DNA of 36,938 bases from Cochliopodium minus (taxonomy: Eukaryota; Discosea; Himatismenida; Cochliopodiidae): positions 17,465-54,402 of the forward strand of contig JAMYWO010000259.1 of the NCBI GenBank assembly GCA_024220525.1. Reading direction: 5' to 3'. The notes under the pieces were generated by a model. The model saw only the letters and a list, made by a program, of their open reading frames with translations, searched no databases and was not told the origin of the DNA. A program made the translations under genes and the position numbers. Below are positions 22,397 through 32,403 of this stretch, piece by piece. Numbering within the stretch: position 1 is the first letter of the stretch; each line of letters opens with the position of its first letter.

Positions 22397-24656
22397 TGGT
22401 TACAAAACCGGAAACATAACAAATGTGGTTTCTACTTACAACAAAGTGAATACTTTTTCATTTTCTCTTTCTTTGTTTTCACCTTCGCAATCTAACTCTT
22501 TTGGAGGAGGGATAAGTGGCTATTCTGCGTGTTCTTCTAGTTTTGTTACTTCTACCAATAATATCATCAATATCACTTCCTCTTCTTACTCAGCTGTTTC
22601 AAGTTCATGGAGTGGAGGAATACATGGGCTAAGTAAAGGTCCCGATTGGAACCTGGTCTCCTCCTCTAACCAAATTTTCTCTGATGCAATATGCTTAGAC
22701 GGGTTTTTCAATTCCTTTTCTAAAAGTGGAGGAATAAACGGAGAAAGTTCTTTTGTGAGTGGCAGTTCCAACAATGTAACTTCCTCGAATAACACCATTT
22801 CTTCTCTGTCTTCTTCAACAGTGGGAACAACTTATTCAGGAGGAATAAACGGTTTAAACAATGTTAATCTCACAAACGTCATTTCTCAACACAACATTAT
22901 TTTCTCTTCTTTCTCTTCCTCTTTCTTCTCTTCCTTGATGAAATGTTACAGCGGGGGAGTGAACGGGTTCAATAGTGCTCCTCTTTCTAATCTAGACTCT
23001 TTTTCAAACCAAATAACTTCTTCTCGTACCATTTCCCCTCTCTCCCAATCGTATTCTTATTCAGGAGGTATCAATGGCTATTCGATTTCCCTCTTGGACA
23101 CTTGCAATTCTTCTCAAAATTTGATCCGATCAGATTCTCTAAACATCTCTTACAGCGGAGGAATTGACGGGAAAAGTTCCTCTCTCTTTATTTCCAATTC
23201 TTTCTCTTCTCACAACAACATTTCCTCCACTTCACCTTTATATCCCTCTTATGCAGGAGGACTTGTGGGTTATTTTGACGGTTTGATTGTTGAGTCTAGT
23301 GGTTCTCTTTACAACAACATATCTTCCGTAAGAGGAAACTCAGGAGGTCTCATATCTTTGAGTAATGGAAATGTGAGCAACTCTTTCTCTTTAAACAATA
23401 CCCTGAGTGGAGTGAACACAAGTTCATGCGTTGTCATATTTCCACCTCAAATTTCTATTTCCTGCCAAAATTCTTCTCTTCCTTCATCCTCTCCAACACC
23501 CTCAACTAACCCTCCTTCTACTCTTCCTCCATCCACACTATTTCCTTCTACATTCTCTCCCTCTACCACTTCACCTACCACGCAAGTTCCTTCTACTTCT
23601 CTTCCTTCAGTTTCATCCACAGAATCCCTAACCTCTTCTCCATCAACAGAACCTCCAACTACTAATTTCCCTTTCACTGTTTCTCCGTCAACCAACCCTC
23701 CTTCTACTCTTCCTCCATCCACACTATTTCCTTCTACATTCTCTCCCTCTACCACTTTACCTACAACTCGCCTACCTTCGACTCAACCGACAGATTCTTC
23801 TTCGACACTTATTCACTCTACCACTTCACCTACAACTCACCTTCCTTCGACTACAACATCAAGTCCCACTATCCCCCAAACTGTCTCTCCTTCGACTATT
23901 TGTAAGTTTAAAGTCGAGAATTGCGATAAATGCAAACAAGATTTGGAATTCACTCCAGACAGCACCAACGTAACCATTTCTTGCATCTTCCAAAATGCCA
24001 ATTGGATTTGGTCCATTTCCTCACCTCCAAACACCACAATCGAAATAAACAACAACGTAACCTTGACCACTGCTATCCTCATCAACGGAAATGTCAACTT
24101 CACATCCAACTCGAGTTTGAATCTGGGAGATACAAAGTTTGATCCCGAAAAAACATTCGTCCAAGTCAACGGTTGTGTTTCTTTCGATTCCAAAATCCTC
24201 CTCACTCTTTTCTACGAACCCAATCCAAACTCCCTTTACAATTTGCTTTCTTACAATTGTTCCGAAGCTCCTGCCATCCGTGAATCTCAAGTCACCATCG
24301 TTCCAAAGTACGAAAAAAGTAATTGTGACAAAAGATCAGGTACCATTGTTGAACAAAAGACTTCTGTTTCTTTGCTTTTGAACACTTCCAAAGATTACAA
24401 CTGTTATTTGCCTTATGCTTTGATTATTTCTCTTTGTGTTGTCATTCCTGTTTTTGCTGTTCTTATCACTGTCGTCGCTCTTTTCGTCAACAGATATCTC
24501 AATAAGAAGAAAATCGAAAAGACTTTGCAAGAGTACAACATTCCCCTCAAAGAAAAAACTCAAGATGAAAGTGGCAAGTTTGTTGACAACGGATCTTATG
24601 AAAATTCAACTAATTGGAGAAATTTTAAAAACAAATCTCAAATTGATACTATTTGA
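22397..24656 (+). CDS. Surface protein with GLUG-like repeats, Thr/Ser/Pro stalk and C-terminal TM (5' partial)
   Basis: One open frame from the N to a TGA at 24654-24656, about 752 residues visible. Residues 1 to ~340 (counted from 22398) are Ser/Asn-rich repeats of about 30-45 residues, each with a (Y/W)SGG(I/V)(N/H/D)G core such as YSGGINGLN or YAGGLVGYF. This resembles GLUG-type beta-solenoid repeats of bacterial and protist surface proteins. Next comes a ~150-residue mucin-like stalk (PSTLPPSTLFPSTFSPSTT), then a small Cys-containing domain starting KVENCDKCKQDLEF. A membrane helix at about 24415-24490 (ALIISLCVVIPVFAVLITVV) follows, then a ~55-residue cytoplasmic tail. The start, and presumably a signal peptide, is missing beyond the N. 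Likely an O-glycosylated cell-surface adhesin; partners are unknown. Confidence 0.75.
23508..23571 (+). repeat. 64-bp perfect direct repeat, copy 1 (stalk)
   Basis: Identical to 23694-23757 by eye. It encodes the NPPSTLPPSTLFPSTFSPST unit of the mucin-like stalk. Perfect identity in a coding tandem repeat suggests recent copy-number change by slippage or unequal exchange. Confidence 0.85.
23694..23757 (+). repeat. 64-bp perfect direct repeat, copy 2 (stalk)
   Basis: Second copy of the stalk unit, 186 bp downstream of the first. The next base (T against C) is the first mismatch; degenerate TSPTT-like units continue after it. Confidence 0.85.
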
Positions 24657-24776
24657 AAAAATTATTAATAAAATTTTTCAAATCAACTTCTATTGTGATA
24701 AATTCTTTCATTTTTTGGATTTAATCGTTTCAAAGAAATTGAGAAGATAAAAAATTTGATAAAGAATTTTAATTAT

Positions 24777-27700
24777 TTAAAGAATTTTGATATTTGAAAC
24801 TTTTTTGTCAAAGAAATCAAATGATAAAATATAATCACAATCCAACTTTTCAGTTTTGTCATCAAAAAACTTTGTATCATGTTGAGACAAAATCTGCAAG
24901 GTGGATTGATGAGAATCGTCTTCCAAAAGTTTGAGAAACTTGTTTTTGCAAAGTCTTATTTTAATGTTAAGGGTTTCCTTTGATTTTCTTATGCATCCTA
25001 GCTTGATGAATGTTCTTGTAAACATTTCAATACCTTCTGTTTTGTTGTGGTTGAGTAAAATGCACTTTTCAGAATCTTTCAAAGAGTTTTCGTATTGTTT
25101 TAATTGGAAATAACATTTTGCTCTTTCGTAAAAGTAAATGTAACAAGGGAATAAGTCTATTGCTTGAGAGAGAGTATTAAGTGATTCATGAAAATCTTTT
25201 GTTTTTGAAGTTTTAAGAGATTGTTCGAAGTAGAACTTGGATTCTTTGAGTTTATCGACATTGTCATTTACAATTCCAATGTTTGCTGAGACAAATTCCA
25301 ACCCATTATACATCATACATTTAAAAATGTTGTGTTCTAGATGTTTCTTCATTTCCAAATTCTTTCTAAGAAATTCAATTTCTTTTTGTTTCACTAGTTC
25401 ATTGGTGACTTCAAACTCTTCTCTATATTCTTTGATTTCATTAATTTGAGGATCTTGGTTATGATTAGTTTTTAAATCAACAAAATGAGAAGGAGACCAT
25501 TCCTTTTCAAAGTCAAGTTGGTATTCCATTCCCATGGACAAGAAATATTTCACCAGTTTTTTAGTTTTATTGTCATCAGAGTTGAAAAAGATAAACTGAA
25601 AAGGAGTCCACCCATTCATGTTTTTGTGATTATAGAGAGCTCCATTATCAACCAAAATCTTGATTGTTTCAATTGTGTTGTTGATGCAAGCAAAGTGAAA
25701 AGAACTGTTACCAAATTTATCTTGACTGTTCACGTCCAGCCCTGATTTGACCAAAAACTGGGTTGTCTCGTCATTTTTTCTTCTTAAACAAGAAAAATGT
25801 AAAGATGTGAACTCGAAATCATCTTTCATATTGATATCTGATTTGCTTTTTATCAAGAATTTAATGACCTCAATGTTGTTTTTGTTCAAACATCCCAAAT
25901 GAAAAGTGGTAATTCCATATTCGTTTTTGATGTTGAGATCTGTTTTGTGTTGAACAAGATATTTCAACATTTCCAAGCTTTGGTGGAATCTGCAAATGTA
26001 CATGAAAGGGGTGTAGTTGAATTTGTTTTTAAGATTAATATCTGATTTATTTTCAATCAAACATTTTATTGTACTTTCATTTTTGAATCTGCAAGCCATG
26101 TGTAAAGGAGTGTTCTGATATAGGTTTTTTCTATTGATGTCAAACTTTTTGTTAATCATAAATTGGATGATTTCAGGGTTTTTTGAATTTGAACTGCACA
26201 AAACAAGCAAATTACTGTCATATCTTGAAGTTTTCATTTCCACGATTTTGGAGTTCTTTGATTCTAACAATAATTTAAAAAAGCTCAAATTGTTGGAGTT
26301 AGACAATATTTGGAGGTTCCAATCAGCGTGAGATTCATTAATTATTTTCATTATCAATTCAATTGATTTTTGGTCAGTGAAAAATTCTTCAAAGCATAAG
26401 TACATTTGTTTGGACATCTTGGAAAAAATTTCTCCTTTTTTCCATTCATCAAATTTATTGTCATAATTAAAGTAATCTTCAAATTTTTTGTCGAATCTTC
26501 CAAATATCAAGTCAAAGAGATCAAGAAACTTGGTTTTATTGTCTTGTAAAAAGTAAAACAAGAAAGGAGATATAAAAGTGTCATAATTCCAAACATTCTT
26601 TGTTTCATTTATCCATTCTTCCATTTTCTTCACTTCTTCCTTGTTCCCATTCAACTTTCTTGTTATGGATTTTGCACAGAAATAATTTTGGATAACCAAA
26701 TGGAGAAAATGAAATGTTTTTTGATCATTTTTTATCAAACCACTCATTTTAATATACTCCATGTATTGAGAAACTATTTGGAATTTTTCTACTTTTTTGA
26801 GATCTTTATCTACCATTTCTAGACAAACATTTTTGATTTTCTTTTTGTTAAATCCAAGTGAATTATTTGTTTCAAAAGAAAGAATTTCCAAAATTTTGAA
26901 TACTTTTTTGAGATGAAATTCGTTTATTTCCAACTTGCTTTTCATAGATTTAATGATGTTTTTAAAGATATCACCCATTTTGTTTATCTCTTCATTCCCA
27001 TTTTCTATATTCATACAGATCATTTCAAGAAATAAAGGATTGAAACTGAGAGATTCAAGAATGCTATTTTGAAGGATTTTGAAGAAGCTCATCTCAATCA
27101 CTTTGAATTCATTTGATTCTTTATCAACAAAAAATTTCTTAATAAATTCTTTTCTGTGACTTTCTTTGAAAACAATATTCAAATTCAAATTTATCAGTTT
27201 GGGAAGTCTTTTGATACCAGATCTAGAGGTGATGATCGCATTTTTGAAGGAGGTAGATAAGTCTAAAGATTCTAATAATTTTTTCATTTTCAAGTTGTTT
27301 GTAGATTTTGTTTCCAATTCATCATATCCATCTAAAATGAACAAAACTTTGTTTTTTTGATTCAATTCAATGATCAAATCCATAATTTTGGACTTTGAAT
27401 ATTTTTGAAAATTATTCTTGACATACAATCTTTTCACATAATCAAAGATGTCTTCTTCCACTTTTTTCAAATCAACATACAAAACTATCTCAAAACCAGC
27501 ATCAATCCACAATTTTTTGTTCACAAACTGGTTGCAAATGAATTTTGAAAGAGTGGTCTTTCCAATGCCTGCATTACCTTCTGTCAAAACTCTTTTATAT
27601 TGAGATTTTTCATCAAAACAATTCCAGATTTCATTTAAATTGACAACTTTCCCCATTTCTTCATTTCCCAATCCCATTTTAATTTTTTGAGTTTTCTTTT

Positions 27701-28955
27701 CAACTTTTTTTGATTTGTTATCAACGAGAGTTATTGGAATATAAGAATTTTCAAAAGTTATTTCAGGTTTGTCAGAACAGTGATTCATTGTGAGATTATT
27801 AATATAAAATTTGGTTAAAAAAGATTTGAAATCTTCCAAAAAAGAATGATCTATTTTCTCTTTTTCCAACATATTATTTGACTCGTCTATTTTAAATCCA
27901 GAAGATTTTTTACAGTAATTCAATTGAGGACTATTGCAATAAAAGATGTAATTTTTAATTTTGTTGGAAAGAAATGGAATTCCGAAGTAAACTGTTTTTT
28001 CTGAAGATAAACATCCACATCTTGGAATGTAATACTCTTTTGAGATTCTAGAAGAGTTATTGAACAGTTTTTGTACTATGGTCTGAGGACTCAGGAATGT
28101 ATTTGGCTTTTGATTTTTCAACAGATTTTCTAAATCAAAAGAAAACACACCTCTATATTCATTGTTTTTCATTTTTTCTTTTGAAATTTCATTGTTAAAA
28201 CTCGATGTAATAACCCAAAATCCCTTTATCATTGAATATATTATAAGATCATCTTCGTCTAGCTTTGTTTCTTTTATTGGTGTATGGTATTTTTCAAGAA
28301 TTTTTCCGCTCTCGCAGCTGTCCACAATTAGTAAACTGTGTTTGTAATTCATGTCCAAAATCATCTTTTTCAAAGTGTTAAATTCTATTCCTCCTTCATC
28401 AAGATCAATTTTGTTAAAATTGGAGCAACAAAAATAAAAACTGCTTTCTTTTGTATAACTATGGCCAGAGAAGTAACAAATTAATAGTTTTTGTTTCTCT
28501 AGTCCAGTTGAATTTTCATGTTCAATGAAACAGTATTCAACCTCATCTTTACTTGGATTTTCAAGATATCCTATCGTTGTGTATCCTCTCTCTTCAAAAG
28601 TATTTCTTAAATTTCTGCAATCATTTATTGTTCCTTTGAGGCTATTTATTAATTATATTAAAAATTAACTAATTATCTCTGAAAAATTTAATTTAAATTT
28701 TACTTCCACTTTGGATTGTGATTATAATTATTGATTCCCATCATTATCACATCCACATCTTCATACATCTTGTACTTCATCATGGGAATAGGAGAATTTA
28801 TTGGAGAATTCTTTGGAGATGGGGAATTCCTCTTTTTTGAAATGAATAATAAATTTAAAATTAAGAATTTTATTTATTCATACACTTTCAAAACTTCTTC
28901 TTCGAACAGATGAAATATCTTCTAAATTTATTAAATCTTTGTTTTTTTTCTTCAT
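24777..28955 (-). CDS. NLR-like protein: caspase-like protease, NACHT NTPase, ankyrin repeats, TPRs
   Basis: Three exons: 28884-28955, 28704-28831, 24777-28641 (4065 nt, 1354 residues, phases consistent). Residues ~45-240 are a C14 caspase/metacaspase-like fold: DVDVIMMGINNYN, then NDCRNLRNTFEERGY. The His of YFSGHS (~127) and the Cys of LLIVDSCESG (~176) form the dyad at the usual ~50-residue spacing. A NACHT domain follows: Walker A GNAGIGKTT (~420), Walker B VLFILDGYDEL (~500) and sensor AIITSRSG. Six or more ankyrin repeats run ~880-1120 (NTPLHMACRF, IEVIKFLIKSKSDIN). TPR-like helices end the protein (ESLNTLSQAIDLFPCYIYFYERAKCY). NACHT proteins oligomerise when their repeat region senses a trigger. 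Inference: sensing through ANK/TPR activates a fused death or defence protease. The start is chosen by the A-tract and ATG of exon 1; ATG at about 28782 is an alternative. Confidence 0.88.
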
Positions 28956-29270
28956 TTTTTTTTTTTTAATGTGTTTAGATTATAAATCCTTCTAATTAAA
29001 TTTCAATTTCGGCTCTTATTGAGTTAATTTTAATTAGAATTCTATATTTTTGTGAACTATTAAGAAATAAATGGTGAAATTATAATCATAACATTTAAAA
29101 CAATCTGAACATTTTTAATTTTTATTTTTTAATATTTCTCCTTCCAAATTCTTTTCTCATTAAATAAAATTGTACTGAAAGTATTATCTTCTTTTGATGA
29201 ATTTCTAAATTATATAACTTTTTATCAAATTAGAAGATCAATTAAAATCAATCAATGATATATAAGAAAA
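28956..29270. other. Intergenic, AT-rich
   Basis: Upstream of the NLR-like gene (minus) and of the decayed plus-strand gene. It starts with an A/T homopolymer run just before the NLR ATG. No ORF or RNA gene is recognised; it presumably holds the NLR-like gene's promoter. Confidence 0.5.
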
Positions 29271-30234
29271 ATGGACTAATATCCTCACGAAAGAAAATTT
29301 CTTTCAATTAAAATATTTAAAAAGGAACAATGGGATCAATTCAAGATTATAGTTGAAGAAATATTCAAAGGTGAATGTGGATGTACATTCCAAGATATAT
29401 CTGATAAGATACACTCAATAATTTTGAATGAAAAGATGGCGGAGAAACTGTTAGGTAAATTTGAAATTGAATTGACAAAAGAGAAGAAAGAGGAGAAGAA
29501 AAGAATTTCAAAGAGATGTTGGTTGAAATCAAGTATTCAAGGGAAAAAAGCAGCATAACAGACAATCAATCAATGGAAAATTTTTGTGAATAATCTTGAA
29601 GGCATTTTAACAACTATCCATCGAAAAACAACAAGAACATCTCAAGATTCAAAAGATAGAAAATTATTATTCTGAAATGAAAGAGATAATGCTTAATATT
29701 AAAAATCCTCGAAAGTTGGAGAGTTTAATCAAGGATGTAAAAGTTGACAACATAAAAGTTATAGAAAGGTTGAAGAAAAAGAGATTGTGTATGTGGAGAT
29801 GATCAACAAAAAAAAAGGAGCTTTGTTTGCATGGAAACCCATTTCAAAGCTATGCAGGTGGAGTTATTTTCACGATCACCGCCAATACCAGAGTGAAAAT
29901 GAAAGGGATTTCTGTGTTGAAGAGAGAAAGGGAATCATATTGTCGAAGTTTTGTGTACAAAAAGGCAAAGTAAATAGGCTCTAAAAACGATTATCAAGTC
30001 TTAACTCCAAAAAAATCTATTCTTTTGAAACCTTTAATAAACCTGTCAGGGTTTGTGATTGTGATATCACATTAAGAGCCAATTCTCCCAAAACTTTTGT
30101 CATTTCTAATGTTGGTAACACTAATACTGGTGAGATAGTGATGGATGGAAAAACTCTTAACTATTTTCCTGAGTATGTTCTTGTAGCTTTGAAGAGTGAA
30201 CACATCACTGTTTCCTTGGCTTTTTTTGCTTAAC
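29271..30234 (+). pseudogene. Decayed host gene, coiled coil plus PHR-like beta domain
   Basis: Protein-like sequence runs through this stretch but no single frame stays open. It begins ATG GAC then an immediate TAA, followed in that frame by about 80 residues (KKEQWDQFKIIVEEIFKGEC, then charged KEKKEEKK). Further pieces lie in shifted frames: KEMLVEIKYSREKSS, EMKEIMLNIKNPRKLESL, a Gly-rich start AGGVIFTITANTRVKMKGIS, and TFNKPVRVCDCDITLRANSP followed by NTNTGEIVMDGKTLNYF. The last pieces resemble the PHR-type beta sandwich of BTB- and MYCBP2-type proteins, at low confidence. Some breaks could be unrecognised introns, but the stops fall between coding-looking stretches without clear splice pairs. 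I take it as a recently dead member of a host family. Confidence 0.5.
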
Positions 30235-30462
30235 TGAACTCTTGACACATTTGAACTGCATCCTTGCTTTTATGCTGGTACTTTCATTGGGAAAATTTTT
30301 TATGAACTTTTTAAAAAATATTGACTTTCTCAAATAATGGATTAATAAACTGATATAACAAATGAAACATTAATCATTCAGAAAGGAATTGATTTTTATT
30401 AAAAAGTCCATAAATCAAAAAATAATTTAAAAAGTGTTTTTTTTTTTTTAAATCAGAAAAAA
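30235..30462. other. Intergenic, nothing recognised
   Basis: AT-rich sequence between the decayed plus-strand gene and the stop codon of the hydrolase gene on the minus strand. It includes a T run at about 30440 near the hydrolase 3' end. Confidence 0.5.
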
Positions 30463-32263
30463 TCATAAAGATTCCCAAAAAGATTTTATAGAGGACAAAA
30501 CCTCTTTTGGCTTTTCAGCATGAACCCAATGACCAGCACCTTCAATTTCAACAAATGTACAATTTTTAAACAATCTTTTGATCTCCCTCTTTCCCTCTTC
30601 CGTCACATACCCGGAGTTCCCTCCATACACAAATAGAGAGGGTTTCTCGAATGACAAGCTGTTTACTTCTTCTGGCCATCCTCTAATCGTTTGAAGTGAA
30701 TTCAACAATGTATTAAGAGGAACGTCCTTTTTTGTAAAAAATTAATTGAATAAAAAAATATTATTAATATTTAAAAATAAAATAAAATAAATAAAAAATT
30801 TGAAAAAAATTTGAAATAAAAATTTGGAAAAAAATGTAAAATAAAAAAAGCAAGAATAAACTTAAAAAAAATGTAAAACTAAAAAAAATGTAAAAAAAAA
30901 TAAAATAAATAAAAATAATTATTTAAAAAATAAATAAAAAAATGCCCATTGTAAAGTTTCCCCAAAATTTAAATTGGTCAAAAGAAATTGTATTAAAGGA
31001 ACATTATCTCCCAACTTTTCTACCAAATGAGCCTGTGCTTCCTTCCTCGTTTTCACTTTTTGGAGATCCATGGACAACATTGAATTTATTATTGTGGCGT
31101 GTTCTCCCATATTGTAATCAACAGGGGCAATATCTACAACCACAAGCCCCTTCACTTTAAACAAAAATATAAACAAAAAAATAAAAAATAAAAAATAAAA
31201 AATAAAAAAATAAAATTAATAAAAAAATAAAAAAATTATAAAAAAAAATAAAAATAATAAGTAAAAATAAAAATATAAAGAAAATTGAAAAAACAAAAAA
31301 TTTTTACCTTTTTCTGGATTTTTTAAAGAATAAGTCATTGCAGTTTTTCCTCCCTTCAACAAAAAATTTTAAAATAAAATTAAATTTCTTAAAATAATAT
31401 CATTCAATTACATTAATTGTTTAATTTAATTATTTAATATTAATTTTTTATTTTAATAATGTTTAATTAATTTTTTGAATTCAAATATTAGATGAGATTT
31501 TTTTTATTTAATTTTTGTTGGTTATACCATACTATGTCCAATCAACATGGTATCATTTATTTTGTTATCTTGAACATATTGTTCGACATCATTGGCCATC
31601 GCAAGATAATCCATCTCCTCATTCTGCGGAGAATTAGCATGGTTTCTCATATTCAAGAGATGAGCCTTCACGTTGAAATAATTTGAGATATGATTACCTT
31701 GATGAAAAATAAGGAAGGAGATTAAAATATCTCCTCTTTTATAAATTTTATTTTCAATAATTTTAATAATTGGCTCTTATAATAAATATGATCAGATTGC
31801 AAATGATCATTTATGGAGATATATCAAACTCCCAATGAAATATAATCTATCCATTTCATATTGTTTAAAAATAATTTATAATAAAAGAAGATTATTCAAT
31901 CAAATAATATATTGAAATAACATTTGAGAGATATCTATGATAATATTAATTGATGAACCTAAATTAAAGACATATAAATTAATTGGTTCTTAAATTTATT
32001 TAATGAAAAGCATATATATTTCAAGAATTATATCTTCCTTGCTTAAAGATAGATATCATGATGTCTATTGATTATGATCTATAGAATGAAATATCCTATT
32101 GATCATATTCTGCATTACCTATGGTCTCCCAATTCTTTGCCCTTCCCAACAATCCATGCATGATCACAATATCTTTCAATCTTCCATTATTGTTGGCAAT
32201 TTTGGGTTCAATAGTTCGAAAGGTAAGATTGACCACACTCTTATTATTGAAAAGTTTTTTCAT
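30463..32263 (-). CDS. Alpha/beta hydrolase, ABHD11/YbfF type
   Basis: Five exons: 32119-32263, 31528-31697, 31308-31353, 30946-31154, 30463-30726. They total 834 nt, giving 277 residues, close to ABHD11 (~300) and YbfF (~255). The oxyanion region is VIMHGLLGRAKNW, and NMRNHANSPQNEEMDYLAMA matches the family's RNHGxSPH...Y..MA block. The nucleophile elbow is GHSMGGKTAM (Ser ~104), split by an intron after GHSM. VVVDIAPVDY carries the probable acid and GAGHWVHAEKP the His (~256). Family members are esterases; ABHD11 is mitochondrial in animals, but no clear targeting peptide is seen here. Intron 4 must use a GC donor (TGG|gcattt): no GT is available, and the join gives the family-like QW-DVPLNTL in frame. 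Intron 1 (31698-32118) is 421 bp of A/T with nothing recognised. Confidence 0.88.
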
Positions 32264-32403
32264 TTTTTTTTTTAAATATCAGAAATATAATAAAAAATAA
32301 AAATAAAAAAATTAAAATGAAAAAAATTGAAATTTCAAATGGTTTTTTGATGATTTTTAAAAAACAAAAAAAACTAACAAGAAAAAATAAACACAAAAAA
32401 TTT

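Noticed and set aside
28371-28373. TTG start of the NLR-like protein at 28373
   Set aside because: The caspase fold needs the sequence upstream (YFSGHS and the N-terminal strand), which lies in the same frame and two further exons.
29271-30234. Alternative genetic code with TAA as Gln, from the ATG GAC TAA start
   Set aside because: TAA and TGA end several intact genes here, and this region has other frame breaks, so a pseudogene is simpler.
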